Positions 43,284 through 51,376 of a DNA stretch of 64,000 nucleotides are shown piece after piece (positions within the stretch are counted from its first letter, which is position 1; the number at the start of each line of letters is the position of its first letter). The position numbers and the translations under genes are program-made. The stretch comes from Pirellulaceae bacterium (GTDB lineage Bacteria; Planctomycetota; Planctomycetia; Pirellulales; Pirellulaceae), in contig JAGYIQ010000001.1 in assembly GCA_018402565.1 (NCBI GenBank), positions 868,001-932,000 on the forward strand, written 5' to 3'. Under the pieces are notes generated by a model, which worked only from the letters and a program-made list of their open reading frames with translations, ran no database searches and was not told where the DNA came from.

Positions 43284-44162
43284 ATGTCTACTTCACAGCC
43301 CACCGGATCGCGTGTATCGCGGCCTCTCGATCTCAAGCCCAATTCGAAGGTTCTTTCAGGAAATCTCTTGGAGCAGGCTGGAGTGCCGGAATCTTCAGAG
43401 GCGAAGCATGCCATCCGTTTTCCGGACGTTGAAGAATGGCTTGATCAAGACGAGGAGTGGATTGAGGTTCATTTGAATGGAGCATGGCAGCGGATTCGCT
43501 GTCATGATTATGATCAGATATTCGAAATCCCTGGTCTGTACGAAGCGTTGTTCTACGAGGCCCTCAAGTGCACCTCACCGAAACGCGTGGCCAAGCTGTT
43601 GAACGAGGAATTGGAAGACGCGAGACTATCTCCCACCTCGCTGCGGGTGCTCGATGTTGGGGCTGGCAATGGGATGATGGGAGAGCGATTGGCAGACATG
43701 GGAGTCGAGACGATCGTCGGCGTCGACATCTTGCCAGAGGCTAAAATGGCAGCCGAACGGGATCGGCCTGGCTTGTATCGCGACTACCTCATTGCGGACT
43801 TGACTGCATTGAGCGACGAACAACAGCAGCAACTGGAGTCACATCGCTTCAACGCCATGACGACTGTCGCTGCTTTGGGTTTTGGCGACATGCCACCGCG
43901 AGCATTCGCTCAAGCCTACAATTTCATGGAGCCCGGCGGATGGTTGGCGTTCAACGTGAAAGAGTCGTTTGTCAAAGGTAGCGATGACAGCGGATTTTCG
44001 CGGATGATTCGCATGATGACCGAGTGGGAATTGATCAATGCGCATGTCTATCGTCGGTATTGCCATCGCTTGTCGGTCGATCAACAACCGCTTTACTATG
44101 TTGCTTATGTAGCTCGGAAGGTCCACGATATTCCAGAAGCGTTGTTGGTGGCATTGGACTGA
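43284..44162 (+). CDS. SAM-dependent methyltransferase next to betaine-type transporter
   Basis: 292 residues from ATG 43284, seven bases after AAGGAG; an upstream 21-residue extension is unlikely. The SAM-binding motif is 'LRVLDVGAGNGMMGERLADMG' (about 132-152), followed by 'TIVGVDILPEAKMAAERD', 'FNAMTTVAALGFGDMPPRAF' and 'AYNFMEPGGWLAFNVKESF', the order of class I methyltransferases. An N-terminal 'VEEWLDQDEEWIEVHLNGAWQRIRCHDYDQIFEIPGLYEALFYE' section is specific to this subgroup. It ends 7 bp before the ABC transporter ATPase gene, so all three genes are probably one operon. The substrate is unknown. Confidence 0.8.
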   Translation: MSTSQPTGSRVSRPLDLKPNSKVLSGNLLEQAGVPESSEAKHAIRFPDVEEWLDQDEEWIEVHLNGAWQRIRCHDYDQIFEIPGLYEALFYEALKCTSPKRVAKLLNEELEDARLSPTSLRVLDVGAGNGMMGERLADMGVETIVGVDILPEAKMAAERDRPGLYRDYLIADLTALSDEQQQQLESHRFNAMTTVAALGFGDMPPRAFAQAYNFMEPGGWLAFNVKESFVKGSDDSGFSRMIRMMTEWELINAHVYRRYCHRLSVDQQPLYYVAYVARKVHDIPEALLVALD

Positions 44163-44169
44163 GGCAACC

Positions 44170-45024
44170 ATGATTAGCCTGCACCAAGTCTCCAAAAGTT
44201 TCGATTTCGGTGGTATCAAGGCCGTCGATAATGTCAGTTTCGCTGTCGAACCCGGCCAATTCACAGTTTTGTTGGGCGGGTCCGGCAGCGGGAAGACAAC
44301 GACTCTGAAGATGATTAATCGCTTGATCGAACGCAGCAGCGGTGAGATTTTTGTCAACGGGATCGACGTGGAAAGTGTCGATCCTGTCGAACTGCGGCGA
44401 GGGATAGGCTATGTTTTTCAAGGCATTGGCTTGTTTCCGCATTTGAGCGTAAGGGCCAATGTCGCTGTCACGCCGCAGTTGCTGGGTTGGCCGAAAAACC
44501 GAATTGATGAACGGGTTGACGAATTGTTGGACATGGTCGGATTGCCGGCCAATGAGTATCGCGAGCGAAGACCGCGAGAACTTTCGGGTGGTCAGAGGCA
44601 GCGGGTAGGCGTCGCCCGTGCGCTGGCTGCTCGGCCGACGTTGATGTTGATGGACGAACCGTTCGGAGCGCTGGATCCCATCACGCGAGACGCTTTGCAG
44701 ATCGAACTGAAACGCTTGCAAAGGTCACTGAATCTGACAGTGATCATGGTAACACACGACATGACCGAGGCGTTGTTGTTGGCCGACCAAATTGCGGTAA
44801 TGAACCACGGGAGGCTGGAGCAGGTGGGAACCCCGCGGGAATTACTGACTCAGCCAGCCAATGACTACGTCGCCGCGTTGACTGATTCGCCCAAGCGAAA
44901 AGCCGAGCAGATTGATGCCTTGCTGGAACGGCCAATGGGGGCGGTTACACAGGTCGAGACGACAGCCGAGGGGATTTCGCGAGTCGCGTTAACCGACCTA
45001 TCCGATCAGCTGAGTCTGGATTGA
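44170..45024 (+). CDS. Glycine betaine/choline-type ABC transporter ATP-binding protein (OpuCA/OsmV-like)
   Basis: 284 residues. Walker A GGSGSGKTT (36-44), Q-loop 'YVFQGIGLFPHLSV', signature LSGGQRQRVG (138-147), Walker B LMLMDEP (158-164) and 'MVTHDMTEALLLADQIAVM' are all present. 'TTLKMINRLIERSSGEIFVNG' and 'EPFGALDPITRDALQ' are diagnostic of the OpuCA/OsmV/ProV branch for compatible solutes. The C-terminus is short and lacks the CBS domains that many OpuCA proteins use for ionic-strength sensing. The gene is separated by 1 bp from the permease-receptor fusion. Confidence 0.9.
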   Translation: MISLHQVSKSFDFGGIKAVDNVSFAVEPGQFTVLLGGSGSGKTTTLKMINRLIERSSGEIFVNGIDVESVDPVELRRGIGYVFQGIGLFPHLSVRANVAVTPQLLGWPKNRIDERVDELLDMVGLPANEYRERRPRELSGGQRQRVGVARALAARPTLMLMDEPFGALDPITRDALQIELKRLQRSLNLTVIMVTHDMTEALLLADQIAVMNHGRLEQVGTPRELLTQPANDYVAALTDSPKRKAEQIDALLERPMGAVTQVETTAEGISRVALTDLSDQLSLD

Positions 45025-45025
45025 G

Positions 45026-46549
45026 ATGTGGAATCAGTTCGTCGAACAACTTGAATTGCTGCCTGGCTACTTAAGTGCTCATTTGACACTTACACTGATT
45101 GCCATGGCTGGGGGGATGCTGATTTGCCTACCACTAGCGCTGTTGGTACTTCGCTTCGAACGGTTGCAAGCACCCGTCTTGGCGGTCGCCAGTTTGATCC
45201 AGACGATCCCCAGTCTCGCGTTACTGGCGTTGATGGTCCCATTGTTGGGACAGATCGGTTTTTTGCCCGCGATCATTGCACTGACGGCCTACAGTGTGCT
45301 GCCAATTTTGCGGAATACCATAACAGGAATTTCGGGTGTAGACGCGGCAATTATTGAAGCGGCTCGTGGCGTTGGCATGCGAAACTGGCAGATTTTGTGG
45401 CGAGTGCAATTGCCCTTGGCTTCCCCCGTGATCATGGCGGGTATTCGTACAGCAGTGGTGTGGGTGGTAGGAATTGCAACGCTCTCGACGCCGGTTGGAG
45501 CAACCAGCCTGGGGAACTACATTTTTAGCGGCTTACAGACCCAAAATCACGTCGCAGTGCTGATGGGGTGCATGGCTGCTGGATTGTTAGCCATGCTGCT
45601 GGACGGGCTGATCCGCTTGATAGAATTGGCGATAGTCAATCAAAGTCGACGTCTCGGGACCCTGGCTGGTATTGGCTTGCTGTGTCTGTGGATGGTCGGC
45701 TCGGCTCCGCTGATTGTCACTCGGTGGTCCGCCGACGCTCGACCACGCGTTACGATTGGGGGCAAAGCCTTTACCGAGCAATACCTGCTGACGCAGCTGC
45801 TCGCCGATCGCTTCAGAGCCGCGGGTTTTGCCCCCCAAATAAGGGAGTCTTTGGGGTCGATGGTGATCTTTGATGCACTTCGGTTCGGTGAAATCGATTG
45901 CTACGTCGACTACAGCGGCACCATCTGGTTCAATGCCATGAAACGCCAGGAGGTCGCCTCGGCCCCAGTCGTCCTAGCCCAAGTGACCGAGTGGTTGGCT
46001 GACACCCATGAAATTACAGTGTTGGGTTCCTTGGGATTCGAGAATGCCTATGTATTTGCCATGCGACGCGACCGGGCCGCTGAATTGGGTGTCCGCACGA
46101 TCAGCGACTTGGCCCGCGCAGCGCCCAGCCTGACACTCGGAGCGGACTTCGAGTTCCTCGATCGGCCCGATTGGCATTCGGTCCGCGAGACTTATGGCTT
46201 GCAGTTTGGTGAGCGATTGCAATTGGACCCTACGCTGATGTATCAAGCTGTCGATGAGGGTAGGGTCGATGTCATTACTGCGTTTTCCACCGATGCCAGA
46301 ATTGAAGCGTACGATCTGGTACTGTTGGAGGATCTGCGACATGCGTTTCCGCCCTACGCTGCCATGATCTTATTATCGGCCCGCGCGGCAGAGGACCCGG
46401 AAGTTCAAGCCGCCCTCGAACCCCTACTGGGTTCAATCGCCGAACAAACGATGCGGGGAGCCAATCGAATGGTCGATGTCGAGCGCCAGAGTCGGAGTGA
46501 GGCGGTCGCTTGGTTGTTGGATCAAGCAGAAATGGCGCCGACAGATTGA
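45026..46549 (+). CDS. Fused permease and substrate-binding protein of betaine/choline ABC transporter (OpuCB-OpuCC type)
   Basis: 507 residues. Residues 1-215 are a six-helix permease with the ABC loop 'EAARGVGMRNWQILWRVQLPLASP'. A further transmembrane segment (GTLAGIGLLCLWMVGSAPLIV) links to an OpuAC-type binding domain (about 243-500) with 'VTIGGKAFTEQYLLTQLLADRF', 'YVDYSGTIWFNAM' and 'LGADFEFLDRPDW'. Permease-binding protein fusions of this kind are known for compatible-solute importers. The YSGT and aromatic residues fit a quaternary-ammonium-type pocket, but the exact ligand cannot be read. It should give an osmoprotectant importer with the upstream ATPase. Confidence 0.9.
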   Translation: MWNQFVEQLELLPGYLSAHLTLTLIAMAGGMLICLPLALLVLRFERLQAPVLAVASLIQTIPSLALLALMVPLLGQIGFLPAIIALTAYSVLPILRNTITGISGVDAAIIEAARGVGMRNWQILWRVQLPLASPVIMAGIRTAVVWVVGIATLSTPVGATSLGNYIFSGLQTQNHVAVLMGCMAAGLLAMLLDGLIRLIELAIVNQSRRLGTLAGIGLLCLWMVGSAPLIVTRWSADARPRVTIGGKAFTEQYLLTQLLADRFRAAGFAPQIRESLGSMVIFDALRFGEIDCYVDYSGTIWFNAMKRQEVASAPVVLAQVTEWLADTHEITVLGSLGFENAYVFAMRRDRAAELGVRTISDLARAAPSLTLGADFEFLDRPDWHSVRETYGLQFGERLQLDPTLMYQAVDEGRVDVITAFSTDARIEAYDLVLLEDLRHAFPPYAAMILLSARAAEDPEVQAALEPLLGSIAEQTMRGANRMVDVERQSRSEAVAWLLDQAEMAPTD

Positions 46550-46717
46550 TTGCAACACGCGCGACAGGATCTCCGCCTGGACAAGCGAAAACAAGTAACT
46601 TTGCCTGATTTCCATCCAACGACGTAACAAAGGCCGTTAACCGCCTTCCCAAACTGTCGCAAAAACCCCAAACTGTGCGTTGCAACGCCCCCCTTGGAAT
46701 GCTCGGGAGTCCGCCAG

Positions 46718-47458
46718 ATGCAACGTCTTTTTGCCCTGCAACAAACATCCCTCACCCGCCTGTTTATGTCCGGACTTCTGGCAGTTCTGCCTTTGGTCTT
46801 GACCGTCGCGATTGTCGGCTGGGTGGCGGGAATCCTAAGAGATTACCTGGGGCCTGGCACGACGGTCGGTGGGCTACTCAGCTACCTGGGCTGGCAATTG
46901 GACGCCAATGCGCAGGGGACTGCCGCGTACGTGTTGGGGATTATTATCGTACTTTTTGCGATCTTGGGCTTGGGGATTTTATTTGAACTGGGGGCAAAAC
47001 AGATTTTCCAGGTCACGCTGGAATGGATCCTGCGACGCATCCCGCTGGTTGGCAGCCTCTACGGCAGTTTGCGCCAATTGGTGGAACTGTTCGACAAATC
47101 GGAGCAAACCGAACTGAAGGCCATGGGCGTGGTTTATTGTCATTTCGGCACGGCTCAGGGTCCGGGTGTGTTGGCTCTGATGCCATCGCCTGAAGCCATT
47201 GATATCGATGGCACCAAGTTCTATGTCGTGATCATCCCCACCGCTCCAGTCCCGTTCGGGGGTGGCCTAATCTTCTTCCCGGTTGAACAGGTCCAGCCAA
47301 TCGACATGTCGGTTGACAACTTCGTCAGCATCTACGTGTCCATGGGCGTGACCACCCCCGAGTTCTTCTCCAAGAATGCGTTGAAGAAAATCCTCAAGTC
47401 CATGCCAACGGAGACTTCATCGCACCCCACCGAGCCCACCCCTAAAAAAGATCGTTGA
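46718..47458 (+). CDS. DUF502 family membrane protein
   Basis: 246 residues from ATG 46718; an upstream TTG at 46694 is less likely. Two transmembrane segments (LFMSGLLAVLPLVLTVAIVGWVAGIL and AAYVLGIIIVLFAILGLGILFELG) are followed by 'RIPLVGSLYGSLRQLVELFDKSEQTELKAMGVVY', the DUF502 signature. 'FYVVIIPTAPVPFGGGLIFFPVEQVQPIDMSVDNFVSIYVSMGV' is the conserved C-terminal beta-rich part. The function is unknown. The 3' end overlaps the convergent PrsW-like gene by 17 bp. Confidence 0.9.
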   Translation: MQRLFALQQTSLTRLFMSGLLAVLPLVLTVAIVGWVAGILRDYLGPGTTVGGLLSYLGWQLDANAQGTAAYVLGIIIVLFAILGLGILFELGAKQIFQVTLEWILRRIPLVGSLYGSLRQLVELFDKSEQTELKAMGVVYCHFGTAQGPGVLALMPSPEAIDIDGTKFYVVIIPTAPVPFGGGLIFFPVEQVQPIDMSVDNFVSIYVSMGVTTPEFFSKNALKKILKSMPTETSSHPTEPTPKKDR

Positions 47459-48326
47459 GCAATACGGCGGCCAAGTTGTAGCTGCCATGTAAGACGATGG
47501 CTGCCACGATCCACCCGGCCCCATGGATCAGCTGTGGACGACTCCGTGTTGCGTGCATCTGTTGGCGGACCCGAATCAAGCCCGTGCCCGCGATGATCGA
47601 ACAGCTGACATGGAGCAGCACACAAACCGTCCAACGCCAGACCACCAAACGTTCGGAAGGGTTGGGGATGTAGATATTGAGATAGACCCAGTTTTCGATG
47701 ACGGCGAATGCCATACCTCCCGCAAACGCGCAAACCAACACTTGTCCGCCCTGCGAAAATAGCCAAGGGCGTTTTTCTATCACCCAAAGTGGGATGGCCA
47801 GTTTTAAAATCTCTTCGACCGTGGGGCCCATCAAGACAACCATCACCAGTCCATTGCCCGAATAGCCGTTGAAGAGGGCACCCAGAATAGCCAGCGGGCC
47901 AGCCAGCAGTACAATCCCGCAGGTGACCCACCAAGTTCTGATAGCCGACGTTTGACTGGCCTTGAACAAGTAATAGCCGTACCACGTAATGGCGTTGGGG
48001 TCCTGGTCCGAGACCAGACTAGAAGAGGTGGTCGGTTCATCCCAGACCGAATGTTCGGCCAAGTCGGCAACCGTCAAGATAGCGTTTTTTCCGCTCGCTG
48101 AGCTGGCTTCGATCGCCCCTGGTGTGTCTCCAGCCAACGGCATAAACGCCTTTGGCTGCAACCAGGGTTCCGCTGTCACGGATTGATCACGACTCCGCAG
48201 GTCGTCTGTTGGAACAACTTGATAAGACATTGGCACCGCAAACGGGTTGGGGCCGTCGATGTCTGGGCCGTTTGCGGGCTGATGCCCGTCGGGGCGCTGA
48301 GGCTTCTCGTCGGGATACTCAGCCAT
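47442..48326 (-). CDS. PrsW-family intramembrane metalloprotease
   Basis: 294 residues. A soluble N-terminal region of about 115 residues, rich in Pro/Asp/Ser, precedes seven or so transmembrane helices. The family motifs are present: 'GPTVEEILKL' (E171, E172), 'FAVIENWVY' (E211, N212), and histidines H239 (LLHVSCSI) and H280 (VLHGSYNL). PrsW proteases cleave membrane-bound anti-sigma factors in envelope stress responses; no such substrate is seen nearby. The start codon overlaps the end of the upstream YbjQ-like gene by 8 bp, so the genes are translationally coupled. Confidence 0.85.
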   Translation of the reverse strand: MAEYPDEKPQRPDGHQPANGPDIDGPNPFAVPMSYQVVPTDDLRSRDQSVTAEPWLQPKAFMPLAGDTPGAIEASSASGKNAILTVADLAEHSVWDEPTTSSSLVSDQDPNAITWYGYYLFKASQTSAIRTWWVTCGIVLLAGPLAILGALFNGYSGNGLVMVVLMGPTVEEILKLAIPLWVIEKRPWLFSQGGQVLVCAFAGGMAFAVIENWVYLNIYIPNPSERLVVWRWTVCVLLHVSCSIIAGTGLIRVRQQMHATRSRPQLIHGAGWIVAAIVLHGSYNLAAVLLNDLF

Positions 48327-48870
48327 TCCAGGCGACGTCCGGCGTCAGGCCACCCATGGCTCCGCGGCCACTGGCTTCGACGCAGTGGTAGGCCGTTGCA
48401 TACGCCAAGCAGCTGGCCATGGCCTGAGCACCTTTCTTGCGGCGATCTCCAATTTCCGCCGTTTCCACGCGGACGTTACAAATGGCATTGAACCCGAGGG
48501 CTTTGGCCTGATCAATCAGCCGTGCGACGGCTTCCCGCTTCGCGCGATCGGTCATCCGCGAGTAGGAGCGGACCTCACCACCGAAAAAATTTCGCCACGA
48601 GGCAAAGAAATTCTTCAGGTAGTCGCTGGCGATCACGACCTCGGTACAAACCAACGTCGGTGTGACTGCCCCGATGGGGGCGCCGGACTTGGCTGCATCG
48701 GCGGAGATCGCATAGGGGAAGGACTTGAGCTGGGTCACAAAAAAGTCGGCATTGGCTTGAGCATGCTGCTCCAAGCGTCGAAAATGCCTGGACTCCAACG
48801 TTCGTCCAATCAAAACGCCAAACACGATCAAAGGGCCCAAAAACAACAATAGGGCTACAAGAAATTGCAT
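48319..48870 (-). CDS. YbjQ-like protein with N-terminal transmembrane helix
   Basis: 183 residues. An N-terminal helix (FLVALLLFLGPLIVFGVLIG) anchors a YbjQ/UPF0145-like domain with 'VCTEVVIASDYLKNFFASWRNFFGGEVRSYSRMTDRAKREAVARLIDQAKALGFNAICNVRVETAEI', the typical order of that family. A tail of about 30 residues follows. It is a paralogue of the soluble copy at 49013-49336 and the second gene of a likely three-gene operon with PrsW last. Confidence 0.8.
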   Translation of the reverse strand: MQFLVALLLFLGPLIVFGVLIGRTLESRHFRRLEQHAQANADFFVTQLKSFPYAISADAAKSGAPIGAVTPTLVCTEVVIASDYLKNFFASWRNFFGGEVRSYSRMTDRAKREAVARLIDQAKALGFNAICNVRVETAEIGDRRKKGAQAMASCLAYATAYHCVEASGRGAMGGLTPDVAWNG

Positions 48871-49012
48871 CGTTACTCTCCTCTCCCAAATACTCTAAAC
48901 AACGCCCGGCTTCGCTCACCTCGAAATCGAGTGAGCCTGCTCATGAAGATTCTGTGAATTTTCATGAGCCGATTGCGGAACGTGTTGTCCGCGAGACCTA
49001 ACCGACATTGCC

Positions 49013-49336
49013 TCAGGCACCCTCGCTCACGACAACAGCGGTTCCGTATGCGTACAATTCGGAAGCGCCGGCGGTAATGGAGCTGGTGGAAAACCGGACA
49101 TTGACCACCGCGTTGGCGCCCAACTGCTGGGCTTGAGCCAACATGCGTTGCATCGCTTCGCGTCGTGATTCTGTCAACAGTTCGGTGTAGCCTTTGAGCT
49201 CTCCGCCAACTAGATTCTTAAAGCCCGCAGCAATGTCCCGTCCCAAGTGCTTGGCTCGGACGGTGTTGCCCTGAACCAAGCCCAAGACTCGCTGGACACG
49301 ATAACCGGGGACTGTTTCCGTATTGGTGACAATCAT
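49013..49336 (-). CDS. YbjQ/UPF0145 family protein
   Basis: 107 residues from ATG 49336, six bases after AGGAAGG; a longer frame to 49429 lacks support. The sequence 'MIVTNTETVPGYRVQRVLGLVQGNTVRAKHLGRDIAAGFKNLVGGELKGYTELLTESRREAMQRMLAQAQQLGANAVVNVRF' style pattern covers the entire family, a pentameric beta-rich fold of unknown function. It is 142 bp upstream of the membrane YbjQ paralogue on the same strand, so the three genes 49336 to 47442 may form one operon. Confidence 0.9.
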   Translation of the reverse strand: MIVTNTETVPGYRVQRVLGLVQGNTVRAKHLGRDIAAGFKNLVGGELKGYTELLTESRREAMQRMLAQAQQLGANAVVNVRFSTSSITAGASELYAYGTAVVVSEGA

Positions 49337-49429
49337 TTTAGACCTTCCTGATTTTTGGATTCCAACCGCAAAAAATAAAACCAGCCGACAAGCCTCGGGG
49401 AACCTGCCACGGTCGCAGTAACATTCCAC

Positions 49430-49570
49430 CAGGCACTTGCCGTTTACTCTGCCAGTCGTTTACTCTGCCCGCCATTCAATCTACCCCGTCGTTCACGCAC
49501 TTAGAATAATCATCGCCAGGCTGACGTCAATCTGAGTCAACCTGAGTCGCCGCGAGTCACCGCGAGTCAC
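49430..49570. repeat. Short intergenic repeats
   Basis: Contains two copies of CGTTTACTCTGCC 16 bp apart, near 49440-49470, and a run of 9-10-bp units of the form (C)CGCGAGTCA / CCTGAGTC around 49530-49570, just downstream of the DUF1080 stop codon. No gene is seen. Confidence 0.5.
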
Positions 49571-50539
49571 TCATGGCTGCAACGGCAACAGCTCGATCTT
49601 ACGAAACTCGATCGGGGCGCTTTCGGCTTGGATCGAGATGAAGCCTTCCTCCAGGAGCAAGGCTCCTTGTCGGGCTTCGCTGAGCGATTTGGCATCCGCG
49701 TCCCGTGGGTCCAATTGCGGCTCGGTGTACTCCAGGACCACCTCACCCTCCATCAAGTGCTTGATCGTCCGGCTGCCCCGGACTTCAATTTCTACAGTGA
49801 CCCATTGGTCGCCATGGTAGGTTTTCGACTTGGAGCTGGTGCAATGGGGCAGGAACAACTTGCCATTAAGCACGACGTTGGTACCTGGCGTGCACAGATT
49901 GGCCGTTGTCCGCGGGTTCTGACCGTCACCGCCCAGCAACTGTACTTCGATCGAAACGGGAAAATCTTGCTCCACTCGCATGGATTTTGGATCCTGGCAA
50001 TGCAGCATGAATCCGTTGTTGCGAATGGCCCAGCCGGGTCCACCCGCAACTTGTTGGCCCACAAACCGGTACTCGGCGCGTAACCTGTAGTGCGAAAACG
50101 ATTGCTCGTAGAACAAATGCCCGAATCGTTCGTCGAATTGCGGATAGAACTCCGGGTCATAGACGACCTTCAGGACGCCGTCCTCGACCCGAAAGGTCTG
50201 GCCATAGTTTTCGCCCAGCGGACTGTGTCGGATCTTGGGGGTCCAGCCGGTCAGGTCTTGGCCATTGAACAACTGAATCCACTGCTCCTGCGGGGAGTCC
50301 AATGGTACGACATCGGTACGCTCCTGTTCCGCCGTTTCCGACCTGAGTTTGGTTGTCTCGGCGAAACTGCCGGATGCGGCCTCATCGCAAATCGCGACCG
50401 TTGGTCTGGTTTCTGCAGCAACCGACAAGGGCGGGGCCAGTCTCGTTATTTGCAGGAGAAATCCGACCAACATGATCGCGGACCAAAACCATCGTGGTTG
50501 GCACGTGTGTGCGAAATTTAGCCAACTTATTCGTTTCAT
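49571..50539 (-). CDS. Exported 3-keto-disaccharide hydrolase-like (DUF1080) protein
   Basis: 322 residues from ATG 50539, preceded by AAGGA; a longer frame upstream is not supported. A signal/anchor segment (WFWSAIMLVGFLLQITRLAPPLSVAA) is followed by a linker and the DUF1080 jelly-roll domain: 'WIQLFNGQDLTGWTPK', 'FRVEDGVLKVVYDP', 'YRLRAEYRFVGQQVAGGPGWAIRNNGFMLHCQDP', 'DFPVSIEVQLLGGD' and 'GFISIQAESAPIEFRKIELLPL'. The family is named for 3-keto-glycoside hydrolysis, which pairs with Gfo/Idh/MocA oxidoreductases, though none is adjacent here. It lies 30 bp after the zinc-ribbon membrane gene. Confidence 0.88.
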   Translation of the reverse strand: MKRISWLNFAHTCQPRWFWSAIMLVGFLLQITRLAPPLSVAAETRPTVAICDEAASGSFAETTKLRSETAEQERTDVVPLDSPQEQWIQLFNGQDLTGWTPKIRHSPLGENYGQTFRVEDGVLKVVYDPEFYPQFDERFGHLFYEQSFSHYRLRAEYRFVGQQVAGGPGWAIRNNGFMLHCQDPKSMRVEQDFPVSIEVQLLGGDGQNPRTTANLCTPGTNVVLNGKLFLPHCTSSKSKTYHGDQWVTVEIEVRGSRTIKHLMEGEVVLEYTEPQLDPRDADAKSLSEARQGALLLEEGFISIQAESAPIEFRKIELLPLQP

Positions 50540-50568
50540 AATCAATTCCTTTTTTTTGGGATGTGAGT

Positions 50569-51075
50569 CTATTCCGAGTAGCCGAAGCAGCCTTTGATCA
50601 CGGTGATTATTCCAACAATAAACAGCAGTGGCGGGTAGTAGAAAAACCAACCTGCCATCAGTCCTCCCACAAACCAAATCGCCGCGACGGACATAATCAC
50701 CGCACCGAGCCCAATTTGACGCATCGCCCCCGACCGCTGTTCCTTGGCGGCGCGCTGGTCAGCTAAATCTTGGGTCTTGGCGGCAAATGCGGGGCTTGCC
50801 ATGGGGGCAGCAGGTGGTTGCAGATAACTGGGGGTCGACGTGGCCATCTCGACATTCCCGAGGGACTGGCCGGGCACCGTAACCGCTGGACTTTCTCGCG
50901 GTGGGGTTGCCGATTGCGATGCAATGCTGAATAGCGGGTCTTCCTCGTCCCATTCCGGCTCAAGCTCCGGTACCACGAACGCGGTGCCACATTTCGGGCA
51001 CTTGATTCGTCGACCAACATATTCTTCCTTCAGCCTTAACACCGCTCCGCAACTTTCACACTCAACACCTTGCAC
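50569..51075 (-). CDS. Zinc-ribbon membrane protein
   Basis: 168 residues. The N-terminal 'CESCGAVLRLKEEYVGRRIKCPKCGTAFVVPE' has two CxxC pairs of the MJ0042-type zinc ribbon. A Pro/Ser/Ala-rich linker of about 70 residues follows, then two transmembrane helices (IGLGAVIMSVAAIWFVGGLMAGW and YYPPLLFIVGIITVIKGCFG). Many planctomycete membrane proteins have this design. Its function is unknown. Its 5' end faces recC. Confidence 0.75.
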   Translation of the reverse strand: MQGVECESCGAVLRLKEEYVGRRIKCPKCGTAFVVPELEPEWDEEDPLFSIASQSATPPRESPAVTVPGQSLGNVEMATSTPSYLQPPAAPMASPAFAAKTQDLADQRAAKEQRSGAMRQIGLGAVIMSVAAIWFVGGLMAGWFFYYPPLLFIVGIITVIKGCFGYSE

Positions 51076-51376
51076 GATTCACACTCCCAACCCTGAAGAA
51101 ACTCTACCGGTAACTCGCTTTCAATAAGGGCACAAATAAAACGCAATTGGGAACTAATCACACCCAATCAACCATTACTTGTATCGACCCTGCCGGGCAC
51201 AAGTATACTTCACGGGAGGTGCGAGCCATAGATGCAACGCCTGTAATCGCCGGTTGGACTGCTGGTCGTCGCTTGTCTCCAGCCCAGAGGCCCGGATCCT
51301 GGCGGCGGATTGCTGCGCGGAGATGCAGGCCTATAATTGGAGCAGACCACTCACCCAAACGAGGCGCTGGTAACAC
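51076..51376. promoter_or_regulatory. Divergent intergenic region upstream of recC
   Basis: 301 bp between the divergent zinc-ribbon membrane gene and recC. It should contain promoters for both directions, but I cannot identify boxes with confidence and saw no repeats or genes. Confidence 0.4.
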
